Assembly: GCA_049509675.1 (NCBI GenBank)
Contig: JBEKZQ010000014.1
Location: 1-39,448 of the forward strand
DNA: 39,448 nt
Source of the DNA: JBEKZQ01 sp049509675
GTDB lineage: Bacteria; Planctomycetota; Planctomycetia; Pirellulales; Thermoguttaceae
Reading direction: 5' to 3'
Shown piece by piece: positions 8,298 to 17,477 of the stretch. The stretch's first letter is position 1. The number at the start of each line of letters is the position of its first letter. Made by a program: the position numbers and the translations under genes. The notes beneath the pieces were generated by a model. It ran no database searches and had not been told where the DNA came from. It worked only from the letters and a program-made list of their open reading frames with translations.

Positions 8298-9497
8298 TCA
8301 CACCAGCACCGGCACGTCCTCGGCCACCCGTTCGGCATCCAGGTAGCGACGCACGTCGTGGCCGTCGACGGACACGATGCCCAGGTCCGCGTGCAGGCTC
8401 AGATCGATCTCCTCCAGGCTGGGGTGCGCGATGCGCTGGCCGTCGGGCGTCCGCAGGCATTGCACCTTGGGCCGGGTGGGGAACTCGGGACTGAAGTCGA
8501 TCACCACCGCCTCGTAGCCGTTGTTGAGCTTGACGATCTGGCCGATGGGGAAAGGCGGAATGGCCCGATAGAACGCCGCCTCGACCACGGGATCGAAAAA
8601 GCCCCGCATGGAACGCATTTCGTGCAGGGCATGGATCGGCATCTTGGCCGGCGAGTAGCAGCGCTTGGTCGTGGTGGCGTCGTAGACGTCGGCCAGGATC
8701 GCCATCCGCGAGAAGATGGGGATTTGTTTGCCTGCCAGCGGCGGCAGTTCCTCGCCGGTAAGCTGATCGGTCCGGCCCGGATAACCTTTGCCGTCGTAGC
8801 GCTGATGATGATTCAACACGACCTGGGCGGCGGGGGCCGGCACGCCCTTGACCATTTCGTAACCGTAGAGCGTGTGCCGCCGCATTTCCCGGGCCTCCTC
8901 GGCGGTGAGTCTGCCGGGCTTGTCGAGAATCTCGCGGCGGACCCGTATCTTGCCGACGTCGTGCAACAGGCAGCCCAACCCCAGGAGGTGAATGTCCTTG
9001 GCGTCCCGCGCATTCTTGTGCTGCCGCTCCTCGATCAGGTAGCGTTCCATGCGGATTCCCAACAGCAACGCCAGGTAGCACACGTTGGTGCAGTGCGAGA
9101 TCAGGTAATTGTCGAAGGCGTCCAACTTCTGCAAGAGCACGCCGCTGTTGGCGCTGGCCTTCAAGAAGTTGAACAACTCGCTGATCGAGCTCTGGAAGTG
9201 GACCAGGTCGATCTCCACGGCGGAGTTCTGCATCACGGCCGTGAAGTTTCGCCGCACCTGGACGTACACGTCCCGCTGCCGATCACTCAAACCCTCGTCG
9301 ACGATCTCCTCCAGGAATTCCAGGTCGCGGTGGCGGATCCACACTTCGAGGATCCCCAGTTGTTTCAACCGCGGCACCAGGTCCATCGGGATCTCCACGT
9401 CCCGCTGCAAGAGGTAGCGGTAGGGATCGTGCGGCAGCGGAATCGGCCGCGCAAGAATCATGCCTGGCTGGATGTTGTGAACGGGAACTCGAAGCAT
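8298..9497 (-). CDS. HD-GYP domain phosphodiesterase
   Basis: A 399-residue protein predicted to hydrolyse c-di-GMP. The metal-binding HD pair is at 179-180 in LLHDVGKI, and the GYP signature follows the HH pair at 230-231 as DGKGYPG (235-241); the usual His in HHER-DGSGYP is kept. Later motifs AILADVYDATTTKR and the C-terminal NNGYEAVV region (about 315-399) also fit the family. The N-terminal 150 residues contain no recognisable sensor or membrane segment. It lies 47 bases upstream of the lipoprotein gene on the same strand, so it could be co-transcribed with the export operon. Together with the GGDEF protein at 2195 it makes the window capable of both making and degrading c-di-GMP. Confidence 0.88.
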   Translation of the reverse strand: MLRVPVHNIQPGMILARPIPLPHDPYRYLLQRDVEIPMDLVPRLKQLGILEVWIRHRDLEFLEEIVDEGLSDRQRDVYVQVRRNFTAVMQNSAVEIDLVHFQSSISELFNFLKASANSGVLLQKLDAFDNYLISHCTNVCYLALLLGIRMERYLIEERQHKNARDAKDIHLLGLGCLLHDVGKIRVRREILDKPGRLTAEEAREMRRHTLYGYEMVKGVPAPAAQVVLNHHQRYDGKGYPGRTDQLTGEELPPLAGKQIPIFSRMAILADVYDATTTKRCYSPAKMPIHALHEMRSMRGFFDPVVEAAFYRAIPPFPIGQIVKLNNGYEAVVIDFSPEFPTRPKVQCLRTPDGQRIAHPSLEEIDLSLHADLGIVSVDGHDVRRYLDAERVAEDVPVLV

Positions 9498-9664
9498 GAT
9501 CTGCCCTGCGGAACAACAAAACCGGATCTTGTGCCTGGCGTCCTGACACTAAGAAATACTAGCTTACGGTCGGACGACATGCGGCAGATACAGTCTCCGC
9601 TTTACTACTTACAGGTGGTTGGTTATGCACCGACAAATCCTGATCCGGCGACTACTGCCGGCTC

Positions 9665-12187
9665 TTACGGCGCGCTGGCGGCAGGGGCGACTGACTGGTG
9701 GCGTCTGATTTGGGCCCGAATGACGTCGGCCAGGGCCTTGTCGTTCCGGGCGGAGGCCAGGTCGAGGGCCTTCTGGTAATGTTCGGTAGCCTCATCGCGT
9801 TCTCCGCGGCTGGCCAACGCGAGGCCGAGGTTGTAGTGGGCCTCCAAGTAGTCGGGCCTGATTGCCAGGGCCTTCCGGTAACTGGCGATAGCCTCGTCGG
9901 ATTGCCCGCGGCCGGCCAACGCCAGGCCAAGGTTGTTGTGGGTCTCCGCATAGTCGGGTTTGATCTCCAGAGCCTTCTGGTAATGGGCAATGGCCTCGTC
10001 GATCCGTCCGCGGCCGAACAGCACGTTACCGAGTTTGTGGTGGGCCAGGGCGTAGTCGGGCGCGATTTCCAAGGCCCTTCGGTAATGCGCGACAGCCTCG
10101 TCGACCTGTCCGCGGCCGGCCAGCGCTAACCCCAGGTTGTAGTGGGCCTCCGCGTAGCCGGGCTGGATTTCCAAGGCCTTCTGGTAATGGGCAATAGCTT
10201 CGTCGACCTGGCCACAGCCGGCCAGCGCCAACCCGAGGTTGTAGTGGGCTCCGGCGTAGTCGGGCGCGATTTCCAAGGCCCTTCGGTAATGCCCGATCGC
10301 CTCGTCAACCTGGCCGCGCCCGGCCAAAGCGCTGCCAAGGTTGTTGTGGGCAACGGTGTAGTCGGGCGCGATTTCCAAGGCCCTTCGGTAATGCCCGATC
10401 GCCTCGTCGACCTGGCCGCAGCCGACCAAGGCGGTGCCGAGGTTGTAGTGGGCCTCGGCGAAGTCGGGCGCGATTTCCAGGGCCTTCTGATAATGGGCAA
10501 TAGCCTCGCCGACCTGTCCGCAGCCGGCCAACGCGGTGCCGAGGTTGTTGTGGGCCAGCGCATGGTCGGGCTGGATTTCCAAGGCCTTCCGGTAATGGGC
10601 AATAGCCTCGCCGACCCGTCCGCAGCCGGCCAACGCGGCGCCGAGGTTGTTGTGGGCCAACACATGGTCGGGCTGGATTTCCAAGGCCTTCTGGTAATGG
10701 GCAATAGCCTCGTCAACCTGTCCGCAGCCAGCCAACGCGGCGCCGAGGTTGTACCAGGTCTCAGGAAAGTCCGGCTCGATTTCCAAGGCCCTCCGGAAGT
10801 GGGCGATCGCCTCCTTGACCTGTCCGCGGTCGCGCAGGATCAGACCGAGATTGCTGTGGGCCAGCCAACAGGCGGGGTTCCGCTCGAGCGTGGCGCGATA
10901 GAGCGTTTCCGCGTCGGCATACATCCGGCTTTGCCGCCAACTCAGCACCGCCAATACGGCCAACAACGCCAAGCACGCCGTCTGCCCCAGCGTCCTCCGC
11001 CAACCCGCCGCGCGCTTCAGCAGCAACGTCGCGGCGGCCGCGAACAGCACAATCATCCCCAGGCTCGCTAGGTACTGGAAATGATCGGCCACGAACGAGT
11101 ATCGGAAGAAAAACAGATTCAAGAAGCCCAGCACCGGGAACAATGTTCCGGCGAAGAACAGCAGCCCGGCCAACGGCCCGCGCCACCGCCCGCGCAGCCG
11201 CCACAACACGGCCACCAGCAACAACGCCGCCGCCGGATAGAGGTACTGCCACGCGGCCGCACGGTTGACATTCCAACGCGGGTAGACGAAGAGCAAGTCC
11301 GTGGGCCAACACAGTTTGCCCAGGTAGAAGCAGATCGCCCGGGCCGCCAGCAGACATCGTTGGACCAGGGAGAGATTGAACTCGTTGCCCGCGGCCCCCA
11401 CCACCTGGCGTTCGACCCAAACGGTCACCATTCCGGCCGCTGCACTGAGGAGAAAGAAGGGCGTCAGCGGCAGCAGATCCCTTTTCCACGACAGCCGGCC
11501 CCGCTGCCACCAGAAGATCACCGGCAGCACGGCGGGCAGCATCACCGTGGCGGTCTTGCTCAGCAGGGCGAGCAGGAACAACCCGAGTGCCCCGAGATAC
11601 CAGGATGCCTTCCGCGTCTGGTGGAAGCGGAGATAGAGGAGCAGGGCGCCCAGGTAGAAAAAGCCAGAGAGGGTGTTTTTCAACTCCGTGATCCAGGCCA
11701 CGGATTCCACGTGTACGGGGTGGAGTGCGAAGATGGCCGCCGCCAGGTAGGCGCCGGGGATCGCCAATCGGCGCACGATCAACGCCACCATCAGGGCTGA
11801 CAAGGCGTGCAGCACGATGTTCACCAAGTGATAGCCGAGCGTGGCGTCGCCCCAGAGTTTATGTTCCACCCAGAAGGCGCTGCACGCCAGCGGATAGTAC
11901 TGGACGGTCGCCCCCACGTCGAACCAGATGCGGTACAATCCGTGCCAGGAGCGAAGTTCGGACCGAGTGATGTGGGCGTTGTCATCCCAGAGGAAGCCGC
12001 CGTTCCAGGCCGGGCGGTAAGTCAAGAGGACCGCCAGGAGCAAGGCGGCGGCGAAGGCCCCATCTTTCGCCCAGCCAGGCCAAGCCGGCCGGCGCGGTTG
12101 GCCGCCGTCGGGGCCGGCGGTCACGCTCGCCGCAGGCGATGAATCCTCGCCGGCGAAGGACGGCTCTTGCTTCGGTTCTCGTGCCAT
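9665..12187 (-). CDS. TMTC-like membrane protein with 11 tetratricopeptide repeats
   Basis: An 840-residue protein. After a charged N-terminus (1-40), about ten membrane helices span 40-430. The first periplasmic loop has the DDNAHITRS segment and the ALHPVHVESVAWITELKNTLSG signature of TMTC-type proteins and GT39/GT-C mannosyltransferase relatives, suggesting lipid-linked sugar transfer to proteins. From about residue 455, eleven 34-residue TPRs run almost to the C-terminus (for example YNLGLALAGRGQVDEAIAHY). The TPR units are unusually alike at the DNA level, with a 102-base period between roughly 9710 and 10860, so they have multiplied recently. Catalytic function is inference; the TPR array probably recognises a partner protein. 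Confidence 0.82.
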   Translation of the reverse strand: MAREPKQEPSFAGEDSSPAASVTAGPDGGQPRRPAWPGWAKDGAFAAALLLAVLLTYRPAWNGGFLWDDNAHITRSELRSWHGLYRIWFDVGATVQYYPLACSAFWVEHKLWGDATLGYHLVNIVLHALSALMVALIVRRLAIPGAYLAAAIFALHPVHVESVAWITELKNTLSGFFYLGALLLYLRFHQTRKASWYLGALGLFLLALLSKTATVMLPAVLPVIFWWQRGRLSWKRDLLPLTPFFLLSAAAGMVTVWVERQVVGAAGNEFNLSLVQRCLLAARAICFYLGKLCWPTDLLFVYPRWNVNRAAAWQYLYPAAALLLVAVLWRLRGRWRGPLAGLLFFAGTLFPVLGFLNLFFFRYSFVADHFQYLASLGMIVLFAAAATLLLKRAAGWRRTLGQTACLALLAVLAVLSWRQSRMYADAETLYRATLERNPACWLAHSNLGLILRDRGQVKEAIAHFRRALEIEPDFPETWYNLGAALAGCGQVDEAIAHYQKALEIQPDHVLAHNNLGAALAGCGRVGEAIAHYRKALEIQPDHALAHNNLGTALAGCGQVGEAIAHYQKALEIAPDFAEAHYNLGTALVGCGQVDEAIGHYRRALEIAPDYTVAHNNLGSALAGRGQVDEAIGHYRRALEIAPDYAGAHYNLGLALAGCGQVDEAIAHYQKALEIQPGYAEAHYNLGLALAGRGQVDEAVAHYRRALEIAPDYALAHHKLGNVLFGRGRIDEAIAHYQKALEIKPDYAETHNNLGLALAGRGQSDEAIASYRKALAIRPDYLEAHYNLGLALASRGERDEATEHYQKALDLASARNDKALADVIRAQIRRHQSVAPAASAP

Positions 12188-12426
12188 GAGAGATATACCC
12201 GGCTCGAAAGGCTATATACTTTGCACGGTTTGAAATGATCCCAACCGCAGCAATAGGGAACGGATCGCATCGTTACAAGCCGTTCACACTATAACGGCTT
12301 CTTAGAAATCATACCACGCGCACTGACGGCGCGAACTGCCGAATGCCCAAAGATTCCCGTGGCCCCCCCAGCCTGCGGTGAGAAATGGAGCCCGACCGCG
12401 ATTCTCCAGGTTCGCAGCCGCCACCT
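12188..12426. other. Spacer between TPR protein and methylase, with a small hairpin
   Basis: Contains an 8-base perfect inverted repeat, AAGCCGTT (12277-12284) and AACGGCTT (12293-12300), with an 8-base loop. No T-run follows on either strand, so it is not a clear terminator. 12302-12426 is open in the first frame of the methylase gene but codes only for out-of-frame sequence after the frameshift. Confidence 0.5.
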
Positions 12427-14626
12427 CTACCCGCCACCGGCCTCGACCAGTCGGTCCACGTCGAGTTGCAACCGCTCCAGGGACTCGTCGTCGGCAGCCT
12501 CGCGCCGGGGCCCCGATCTCGCAAGCGCGTGCGCCTGTCGGCTCAAAACGGCCAGTTTCAAGTGCCGCGGATCGCCCGGGTCGAATCGCCGCAGGCCGAG
12601 GAAGTCGAGAATGCTGGGCGTGCCGAATCCTTTGCCGCCGCTTACGTTGTGTGCAGCGACCAGGCGGTTCACCGGCGTACTGTTGAGCATGGCGCACAAA
12701 TAGTGTGCTTCTTCGACCGTGGCGCAAGCGATCAATACGCACGTTTCCTGCGGAATCACGGGCCGCATGCCCAGGTGTGGCGCATCGATCGGTTCCAACA
12801 CGGCGGCGCGCAGGCGACGATCGCGGCAACTCGCGCTCGAGATGCCGCTGGTCCAGGCCGGTTCGCGAAACAACGTCCTGAGCCAGCAGCAGACAGGCCG
12901 AGGGGACGGCCGACCAGGGCCGCACGTCGCCCCAGCGCACCAAGGGGTACAACAAGTCCGGCTCGATGACGGTCGAGACTGCTTCGGTGTCGCGCTTGCC
13001 GCAGCGGGCCAGGTTGCGGACCTGCACGCCGCCCTCGGCCTTGCCCAGGATCTCCAGCCAATAGACCGAATTGGCCCCGCCGCTATTGGCGCCGAGGTGC
13101 GCGGTGTAGTCGGAAGGGCCGATCCGCCCAGCCGGCTGGGCTGCCCGGTCCAACGACACCAGCCAGGGCGAACTGGGCCGGTCCTGCTCGATCGGCCGGG
13201 CCCAGTACGGCGCCTGCGCCGGCGAAGCGCCGGCCGTCGCGGCCGACCACTTGACATACGGCACCGGGTATTGCGTGCGCGCACCCTTTTCCAGCACGAT
13301 CGTACTGGTCCAATTGGCCGCGTCGCCGAACGGGCGCATTGCCACGAAATCGTCGACTTGCAGCACGCGGAGCCACGGCCCATCCGCTCCCAGCCGGAAG
13401 CGGCGGAAACCATCGCCGGCCCCCTTGCTCTGGAAAAGCGTCTGCGTAAGGACCATCCCCAGCCGTCCGCCGTCCTGCAAATAGCGATCGATGCTGCGGT
13501 ACACCATGAGCATGGCCAGGTCCTTCTTCCCGCCGCCATGCCGGGCCTCGCTGCCGGAAAGCGAAAACAAACCGTACCGCTCCCAGAGCGGTTTGGTGGC
13601 CTGGCGATAGGCGTCGGGCAGATTGTCCCAGGCCACCCAAGGCGGGTTGCCCATGACAAAATCGAAGCGGCCCAGCCCCGCGTCAGGCCCGGGCCGCTCG
13701 TCGAGAATCGAGTCGCACCAATAGACGGGCACTTCCGCCGGCGCCTCCTCGGGCAGCAGGTCGGCGATGGCGATCAGGTAATTGGCCCGCGCCGTCATAA
13801 CCGCCAGGGGATGCAGATCCAGCCCGGCCACGTTCTGCAGGATCCGCCGATAGAGCACGTCCCGCGCCTGCCCCTGGCAGGCCTTGCGCAGCCGGCCAAT
13901 GGCACGGACCAGGAAAGTGCCCGACCCGCAGGCCGGGTCCAGCACGCGCCGTTGGGCATCGCCGTGATAGCCCAACTGGTCCAGCACGTGTTCGGCGAGC
14001 CAGTCGGGCGTGTAATACTCGCCCAATGCGTGCCGCAAGGACCGCGGGAAGAGCTCCTGGTAAAGGGTCTTGAGCAAGTCGGTCCCGTGGGCCGGATTCG
14101 CGTACAGCCCGCCGGGATCGTATTGCCGCATGCGTTCGACAACCTGACCAACGGTCTTCTCGATTGCCGCCGTGCCGGCGAACCGATACCATGCCAAGGG
14201 ATGATTTGGCCACTCGCCCGCCGACCGGCGGCCGGCATGTGTCAGCACGCGCTGGAGCAACCGCTCCACGATCAAGGCATACCACGTTTGCAAAGCAAAG
14301 AGCAGCCGTGCCGGGTCCGAGGCCAGCGGCAGGCCATAGTACCGGGCCAATCGTCCCATGGCGGCGTCAAACCGCGCCGACTGCCGACCCAGGGCGCGGC
14401 TCACGTGTGACTGCCAGAGATGGACGGCCGTCTCGGCCTCCGCGCAACGGTCCGCCTGCAAGGCCTGGTTTAGGGCCAAGACACCCTCGCGGGCCGGTTT
14501 GGAACGGGGACCGAAGTCGGCGGCCAGGCGGTCGGGCGTGATATGCTTCACACCTCGATGATACACCGGCCGCGGCCGGGCGAGCAACGGGCCCGCCCCG
14601 ATTGGTGCGGCCGAGTTTTCCGGCAA
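12427..14626 (-). pseudogene. Eco57I-type N6-adenine DNA methylase, frameshifted
   Basis: The protein would be about 730 residues. An N-terminal helical region (1-190) precedes the AdoMet-binding motif DPACGSGTFLV (about 230-240) and the catalytic NPPW motif (NPPWVAWDNLP), typical of the Eco57I/type IIG-like adenine methylase family. Around 12812-12835 the frame breaks: the first frame continues as Arg-rich nonsense to 12302, while conserved coding resumes in the next frame (LRAAVLEPIDAPHLGM... CAMLNSTPVNRLVAAHNVSGGKGFG...) and ends at 12427. One extra base or a two-base loss near CGATCGTCGC explains it; a sequencing error is equally possible. The start is uncertain (ATG at 14626, or GTG 26 codons later at VKHITPD). 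No nuclease domain or specificity gene is visible. Confidence 0.75.
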
Positions 14627-14644
14627 GGTGTTTGGACCGTTCGT

Positions 14645-15115
14645 TCACGGCAGCTTCAGTTCCATGAACATCTCGGTTCGAGCGTATGCTGACGGCGGAG
14701 CCGCATCCGGCCCCAACTCAATGAAACCGAACCTCCGGTACAGGGCGACGGCGGTTCCAAGCACGCTGCTCGTTTCAAGAATCAGGCGTTTCTTGCCTAG
14801 CGACTTCGCCTTCTCGATGCAGGTCTGGAGCAACATCTTTCCCAATCCCTTGCCCTGATGGGTTGCCGTGACCGCCATCTTGGCGACCTCTAGCGTCTCG
14901 TTATCCTTGGGAATCAATGCACAGCAGCCGACCGGTTCTCCATCGAATTCGACCATGAAGATTACGCCGCCTGTGGCAAGGATATATCCGCACGGATCGC
15001 CCAGCACATGCCGATCTTTCTCCTCGATGCGGAAATACTTCGTCAGCCATTCCTCGTTCAATCGCCGGAACACGTCCATGTCCGGCGGTTGGAATTCACG
15101 GATACTGATGCTCAT
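14645..15115 (-). CDS. GNAT family N-acetyltransferase
   Basis: A 156-residue acetyltransferase. The acetyl-CoA site is AVTATHQGKGLGKMLLQ (Q-G-K-G-L-G pyrophosphate loop), preceded by the EVAKM strand and followed by the LYRRFGF motif near the C-terminus, so the whole fold is present. The acceptor is unknown. I chose ATG at 15115 (MSISIREFQPPD) over the longer frame from 15178, because family members start with this strand. It diverges from the fucosidase gene. Confidence 0.88.
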   Translation of the reverse strand: MSISIREFQPPDMDVFRRLNEEWLTKYFRIEEKDRHVLGDPCGYILATGGVIFMVEFDGEPVGCCALIPKDNETLEVAKMAVTATHQGKGLGKMLLQTCIEKAKSLGKKRLILETSSVLGTAVALYRRFGFIELGPDAAPPSAYARTEMFMELKLP

Positions 15116-15448
15116 TTTTGCCACCCCACAGGCGGGACTGCTGCCAGAGTAACGCATTTTTCGCTGGAACTCAATCACCCATGCCTCGCCTATTGGTATT
15201 TCCCGGTTGTCATAATCGAAGGACTTGCGACGAATCCTTTAAGTCCGATGAACGATCCGGATCGGAGACCGTCTCATCGGTCCGGAAGACCGAATTGTGA
15301 TCTTCCGCCAACCCAGAGACCGGAAGAGCCGCCGACAAGCAAGGCCCTTGAAACTCACCGCCTGCTGCACACGGCCGAGCAAGCAGCTAGAATAGGGTCT
15401 GCCGCAAACATGTGGAAGCCGTGCTCATACCTGAGAGGAAAGAACCTC
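15116..15448. other. Intergenic region between GNAT and fucosidase genes
   Basis: No supportable gene. A TAGAAT hexamer (15388-15393) could be a -10 box for the fucosidase gene, but I see no good -35 partner. A Shine-Dalgarno sequence (GAGAGGAAAG, 15433-15442) precedes the fucosidase ATG. A 60-codon open frame at 15118 has no start signal and no recognisable features. Confidence 0.5.
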
Positions 15449-16545
15449 ATGAAACGCTCCGTTATGGTTTTCGTGCTGGGAATGCTCAATGTCGCCATGT
15501 TCGCCAACGCCGCGGAACCCGTCAACATGCAAAACCGACGGAACGAGCTGACGAATCTGAAGTGGGGGATGTTCGTCTGCTGGTCCTTCAGTACTTTCTC
15601 TGGCCGCGAATGGACCCCGGGAGTCAAGGATGTGGGATTCTTCCAGGCCAGGGAGTGCGACACCGACCAGTGGGCCCGCACGGCCAAAGAAGCTGGCATG
15701 GGCTACATTCTCTTTCTCACCAAGCACCACGACGGCTTCTGTCTCTGGGACACGAAGACCACGGACCGCAAGGTGACCAAGGCCCCCCTGGGCCGCGACG
15801 TGCTGGCGGAACTCAGGAAATCTTGCGACAAGCACGCCATCAAGCTGGCCCTGTATTTCTCCGAGGGCGATTGGACCTGGCCGGGGGCTTTGGACGGCCA
15901 AGGCGGCAAGGGCGGCAGCAACCCGGAGATGAAAAAGGCCCAACTCAAGGAACTGCTGACCAAGTACGGGCCGATCGAGTACATCTGGTTCGATCACGCG
16001 GTTGGAGATGGCGGGCTGAGCCATAAGGAAACGGCGGCCTGGTGCAAGTCGTTGCAACCGGGGTGCTTTGTTGGTTTCAATCACGGCGATCAGGAAAACG
16101 CGGACATCAGGCTGGGTGAGATGGGGCGGCCGGGGCCGCTCAGCGATTCGCGGGGAGCAGGCCCGTACATGGGAAATGCCGCAAGCAAGTCCTACCTGTT
16201 GGCCGAGTTCACGTATCCCATTGTGCCGCCCCACGAAGGTGGCGCGATGTGGTTCTACTCACTGCCAAAGCATGACGATCTCTGCCTTTCTGCGCTGAAG
16301 CTCTATAAGGACTACCTGGGGGCCGTGAAGTACGGCAACATCTTTTCGCTAGACGTCGGCCCAGACTACCGGGGCCGACTTCGCAAGATCGACGTGGAGA
16401 CGCTCCAGAAGGTCGGCCGGTTGATTCGCAACCCGCCGCCACCCTCGCCACCATCGTTGACGACCGGCCGAAAAGCAACCGCCTCAAGCACATGGCCGCA
16501 GCCAGGGTACGAGGCCGACAAGGCGGTGGACGCCAAGCCAGGTAT
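15449..16545 (+). pseudogene. Alpha-L-fucosidase (GH29), secreted, C-terminally truncated and fused
   Basis: Starts with a signal peptide (MKRSVMVFVLGMLNVAMFANA, cleavage probably before AEP). The GH29 barrel is clear: LKWGMFVCWSFSTFSGREW at the start, the LTKHHDGFCLWD motif near residue 92, LALYFSEGDW, and the nucleophile region EYIWFDHAVGDGG near residues 180-190. After the barrel a discoidin/F5-8-like domain begins (RKATASSTWPQPGYEADKAVDA, about 352-373) and then stops making sense near 16545. The reading frame nevertheless stays open and runs straight into an unrelated MBL-fold hydrolase, ending at 17461. A good Shine-Dalgarno sequence precedes the ATG. The barrel could be active; the C-terminal domain is destroyed. 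Confidence 0.82.
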
Positions 16546-16616
16546 TGGTCGCCGGGAATTCATTCTCCTTTGGATACCCCAGGATCGTGAACTGGAAGTA
16601 GTAGCGGTATCCTCTC

Positions 16617-16725
16617 CCCATCGGCGATGCCGACATGAAGTCCCGGCTGGCCGTCTTTCCCTCGCTGCCGCCGGGAGGCAAGTACGAGCTTGTACTCGAC
16701 CGGGCGGAGCACTCCGCCTTCACCA
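16617..16725 (+). pseudogene. Fragment of an alpha/beta-hydrolase C-terminal part
   Basis: In a frame different from the flanking sequence, this stretch encodes PIGDADMKSRLAVFPSLPPG followed by GKYELVLDRAEHSAFT. I recognise this as the segment before and around the catalytic His of dienelactone-hydrolase/chlorophyllase-like proteins common in planctomycetes. Both ends are cut: upstream (16546-16616) I recognise nothing, and downstream it joins the signal peptide of the MBL protein at about 16725. A remnant, not a gene. Confidence 0.55.
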
Positions 16726-17442
16726 TCTTCGCGCACTTCTGTCTGCCGTGCTGCTATGCTGGACCACGATGTCTGCAGCCCAGGAAAAGCCGCTTTCCGG
16801 CGACCTTGTCGCCGCCGACAACGGTGCCCTGGTCATCCGCCCGGTCAACCACGCCACCTTCGTCATGCAATGGAACGGCAAGACGGTTTACGTCGATCCA
16901 GTCGGCGGCGGCAAGCCCTTTGCCGACCTGCCCAAGCCCGATCTCGTGCTGGTGACCCACATGCACGCCGACCACTTCGACCCGGCGACACTGGAAGCCA
17001 TCCTTCCCGCCAAGGGAAAGACCATCGTCGTCGCTCCCAAGACAGTCGCCGAGAGGATCCCCGAGTCGCTACGAAGCAAGACGATGGTAAGGATCCTTGC
17101 CAACGGGGAGAAGACCGAGGCGGCGGGTGTCGAGATCCAAGCCGTGCCTGCCTACAACTCGACTCCCGGCAAGGAGAAGTTTCATCCCAAGGGGCGGGAC
17201 AACGGCTACGTGCTGACGATGGGCGGAAAGAAGGTCTACATTGCCGGCGACACCGAGGACACGGCCGAGATGCGGGCGCTCAAGGGCATCGACATCGCCT
17301 TCCTGCCGATGAACCTGCCGTACACCATGAGCGTCGAGAAGGCGGCGGATGCCATCCGGCAGTTCAAGCCCAAGGTCGTCTACCCCTACCGACGATGGCA
17401 AGACGTGGAACGCCCTGTACCATGTAGACAAGGCGAAGTGAC
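16726..17442 (+). pseudogene. UlaG-like MBL-fold metal-dependent hydrolase, 5' and 3' damaged
   Basis: Metallo-beta-lactamase fold protein of the UlaG-like/YycJ-side branch. The zinc motif THMHADHFD is intact, and later metal ligands are present in YIAGDTED and FLPMNLPYTM. The sequence before the first ATG (16769) still reads as a signal peptide (LRALLSAVLLCWTTMSAAQ), so the true start was lost at the junction with the hydrolase fragment. The family ends with a VYPYHYRG-like motif; here VYPY at about 17385 is followed by out-of-family residues, while another frame reads DDGKTWNALYHVDKAK to a TGA at 17440-17442. The C-terminus is therefore also deleted or frameshifted. In frame with the upstream fucosidase ORF. 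Confidence 0.7.
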
Positions 17443-17477
17443 ACCGACTTGGGGCGGCTGACCTTCTTCGCCTGCTG

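Noticed and set aside
8172..9779. 535-codon plus-strand frame
   Set aside because: Antisense to the HD-GYP gene, whose catalytic motifs are intact.
9710..10860. Regular ~102-base repeats resembling a repeat array
   Set aside because: The units code for 34-residue TPRs in one frame; they lack the short repeats and unique spacers of a CRISPR array.
12277..12300. Hairpin AAGCCGTT/AACGGCTT as a terminator
   Set aside because: No T-run follows on either strand and the stem is only 8 bp.
12302..12830. C-terminal ~175 residues of the longest methylase frame
   Set aside because: Arg-rich, no similarity to the family, while the neighbouring frame encodes the expected conserved C-terminus; taken as the result of a frameshift.
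16484..16726. Minus-strand frame with a protein-like stretch YRYYFQFTILGYPKENEFPA
   Set aside because: Short, no recognised family, and it overlaps the scrambled junction region; too little to call a gene fragment.
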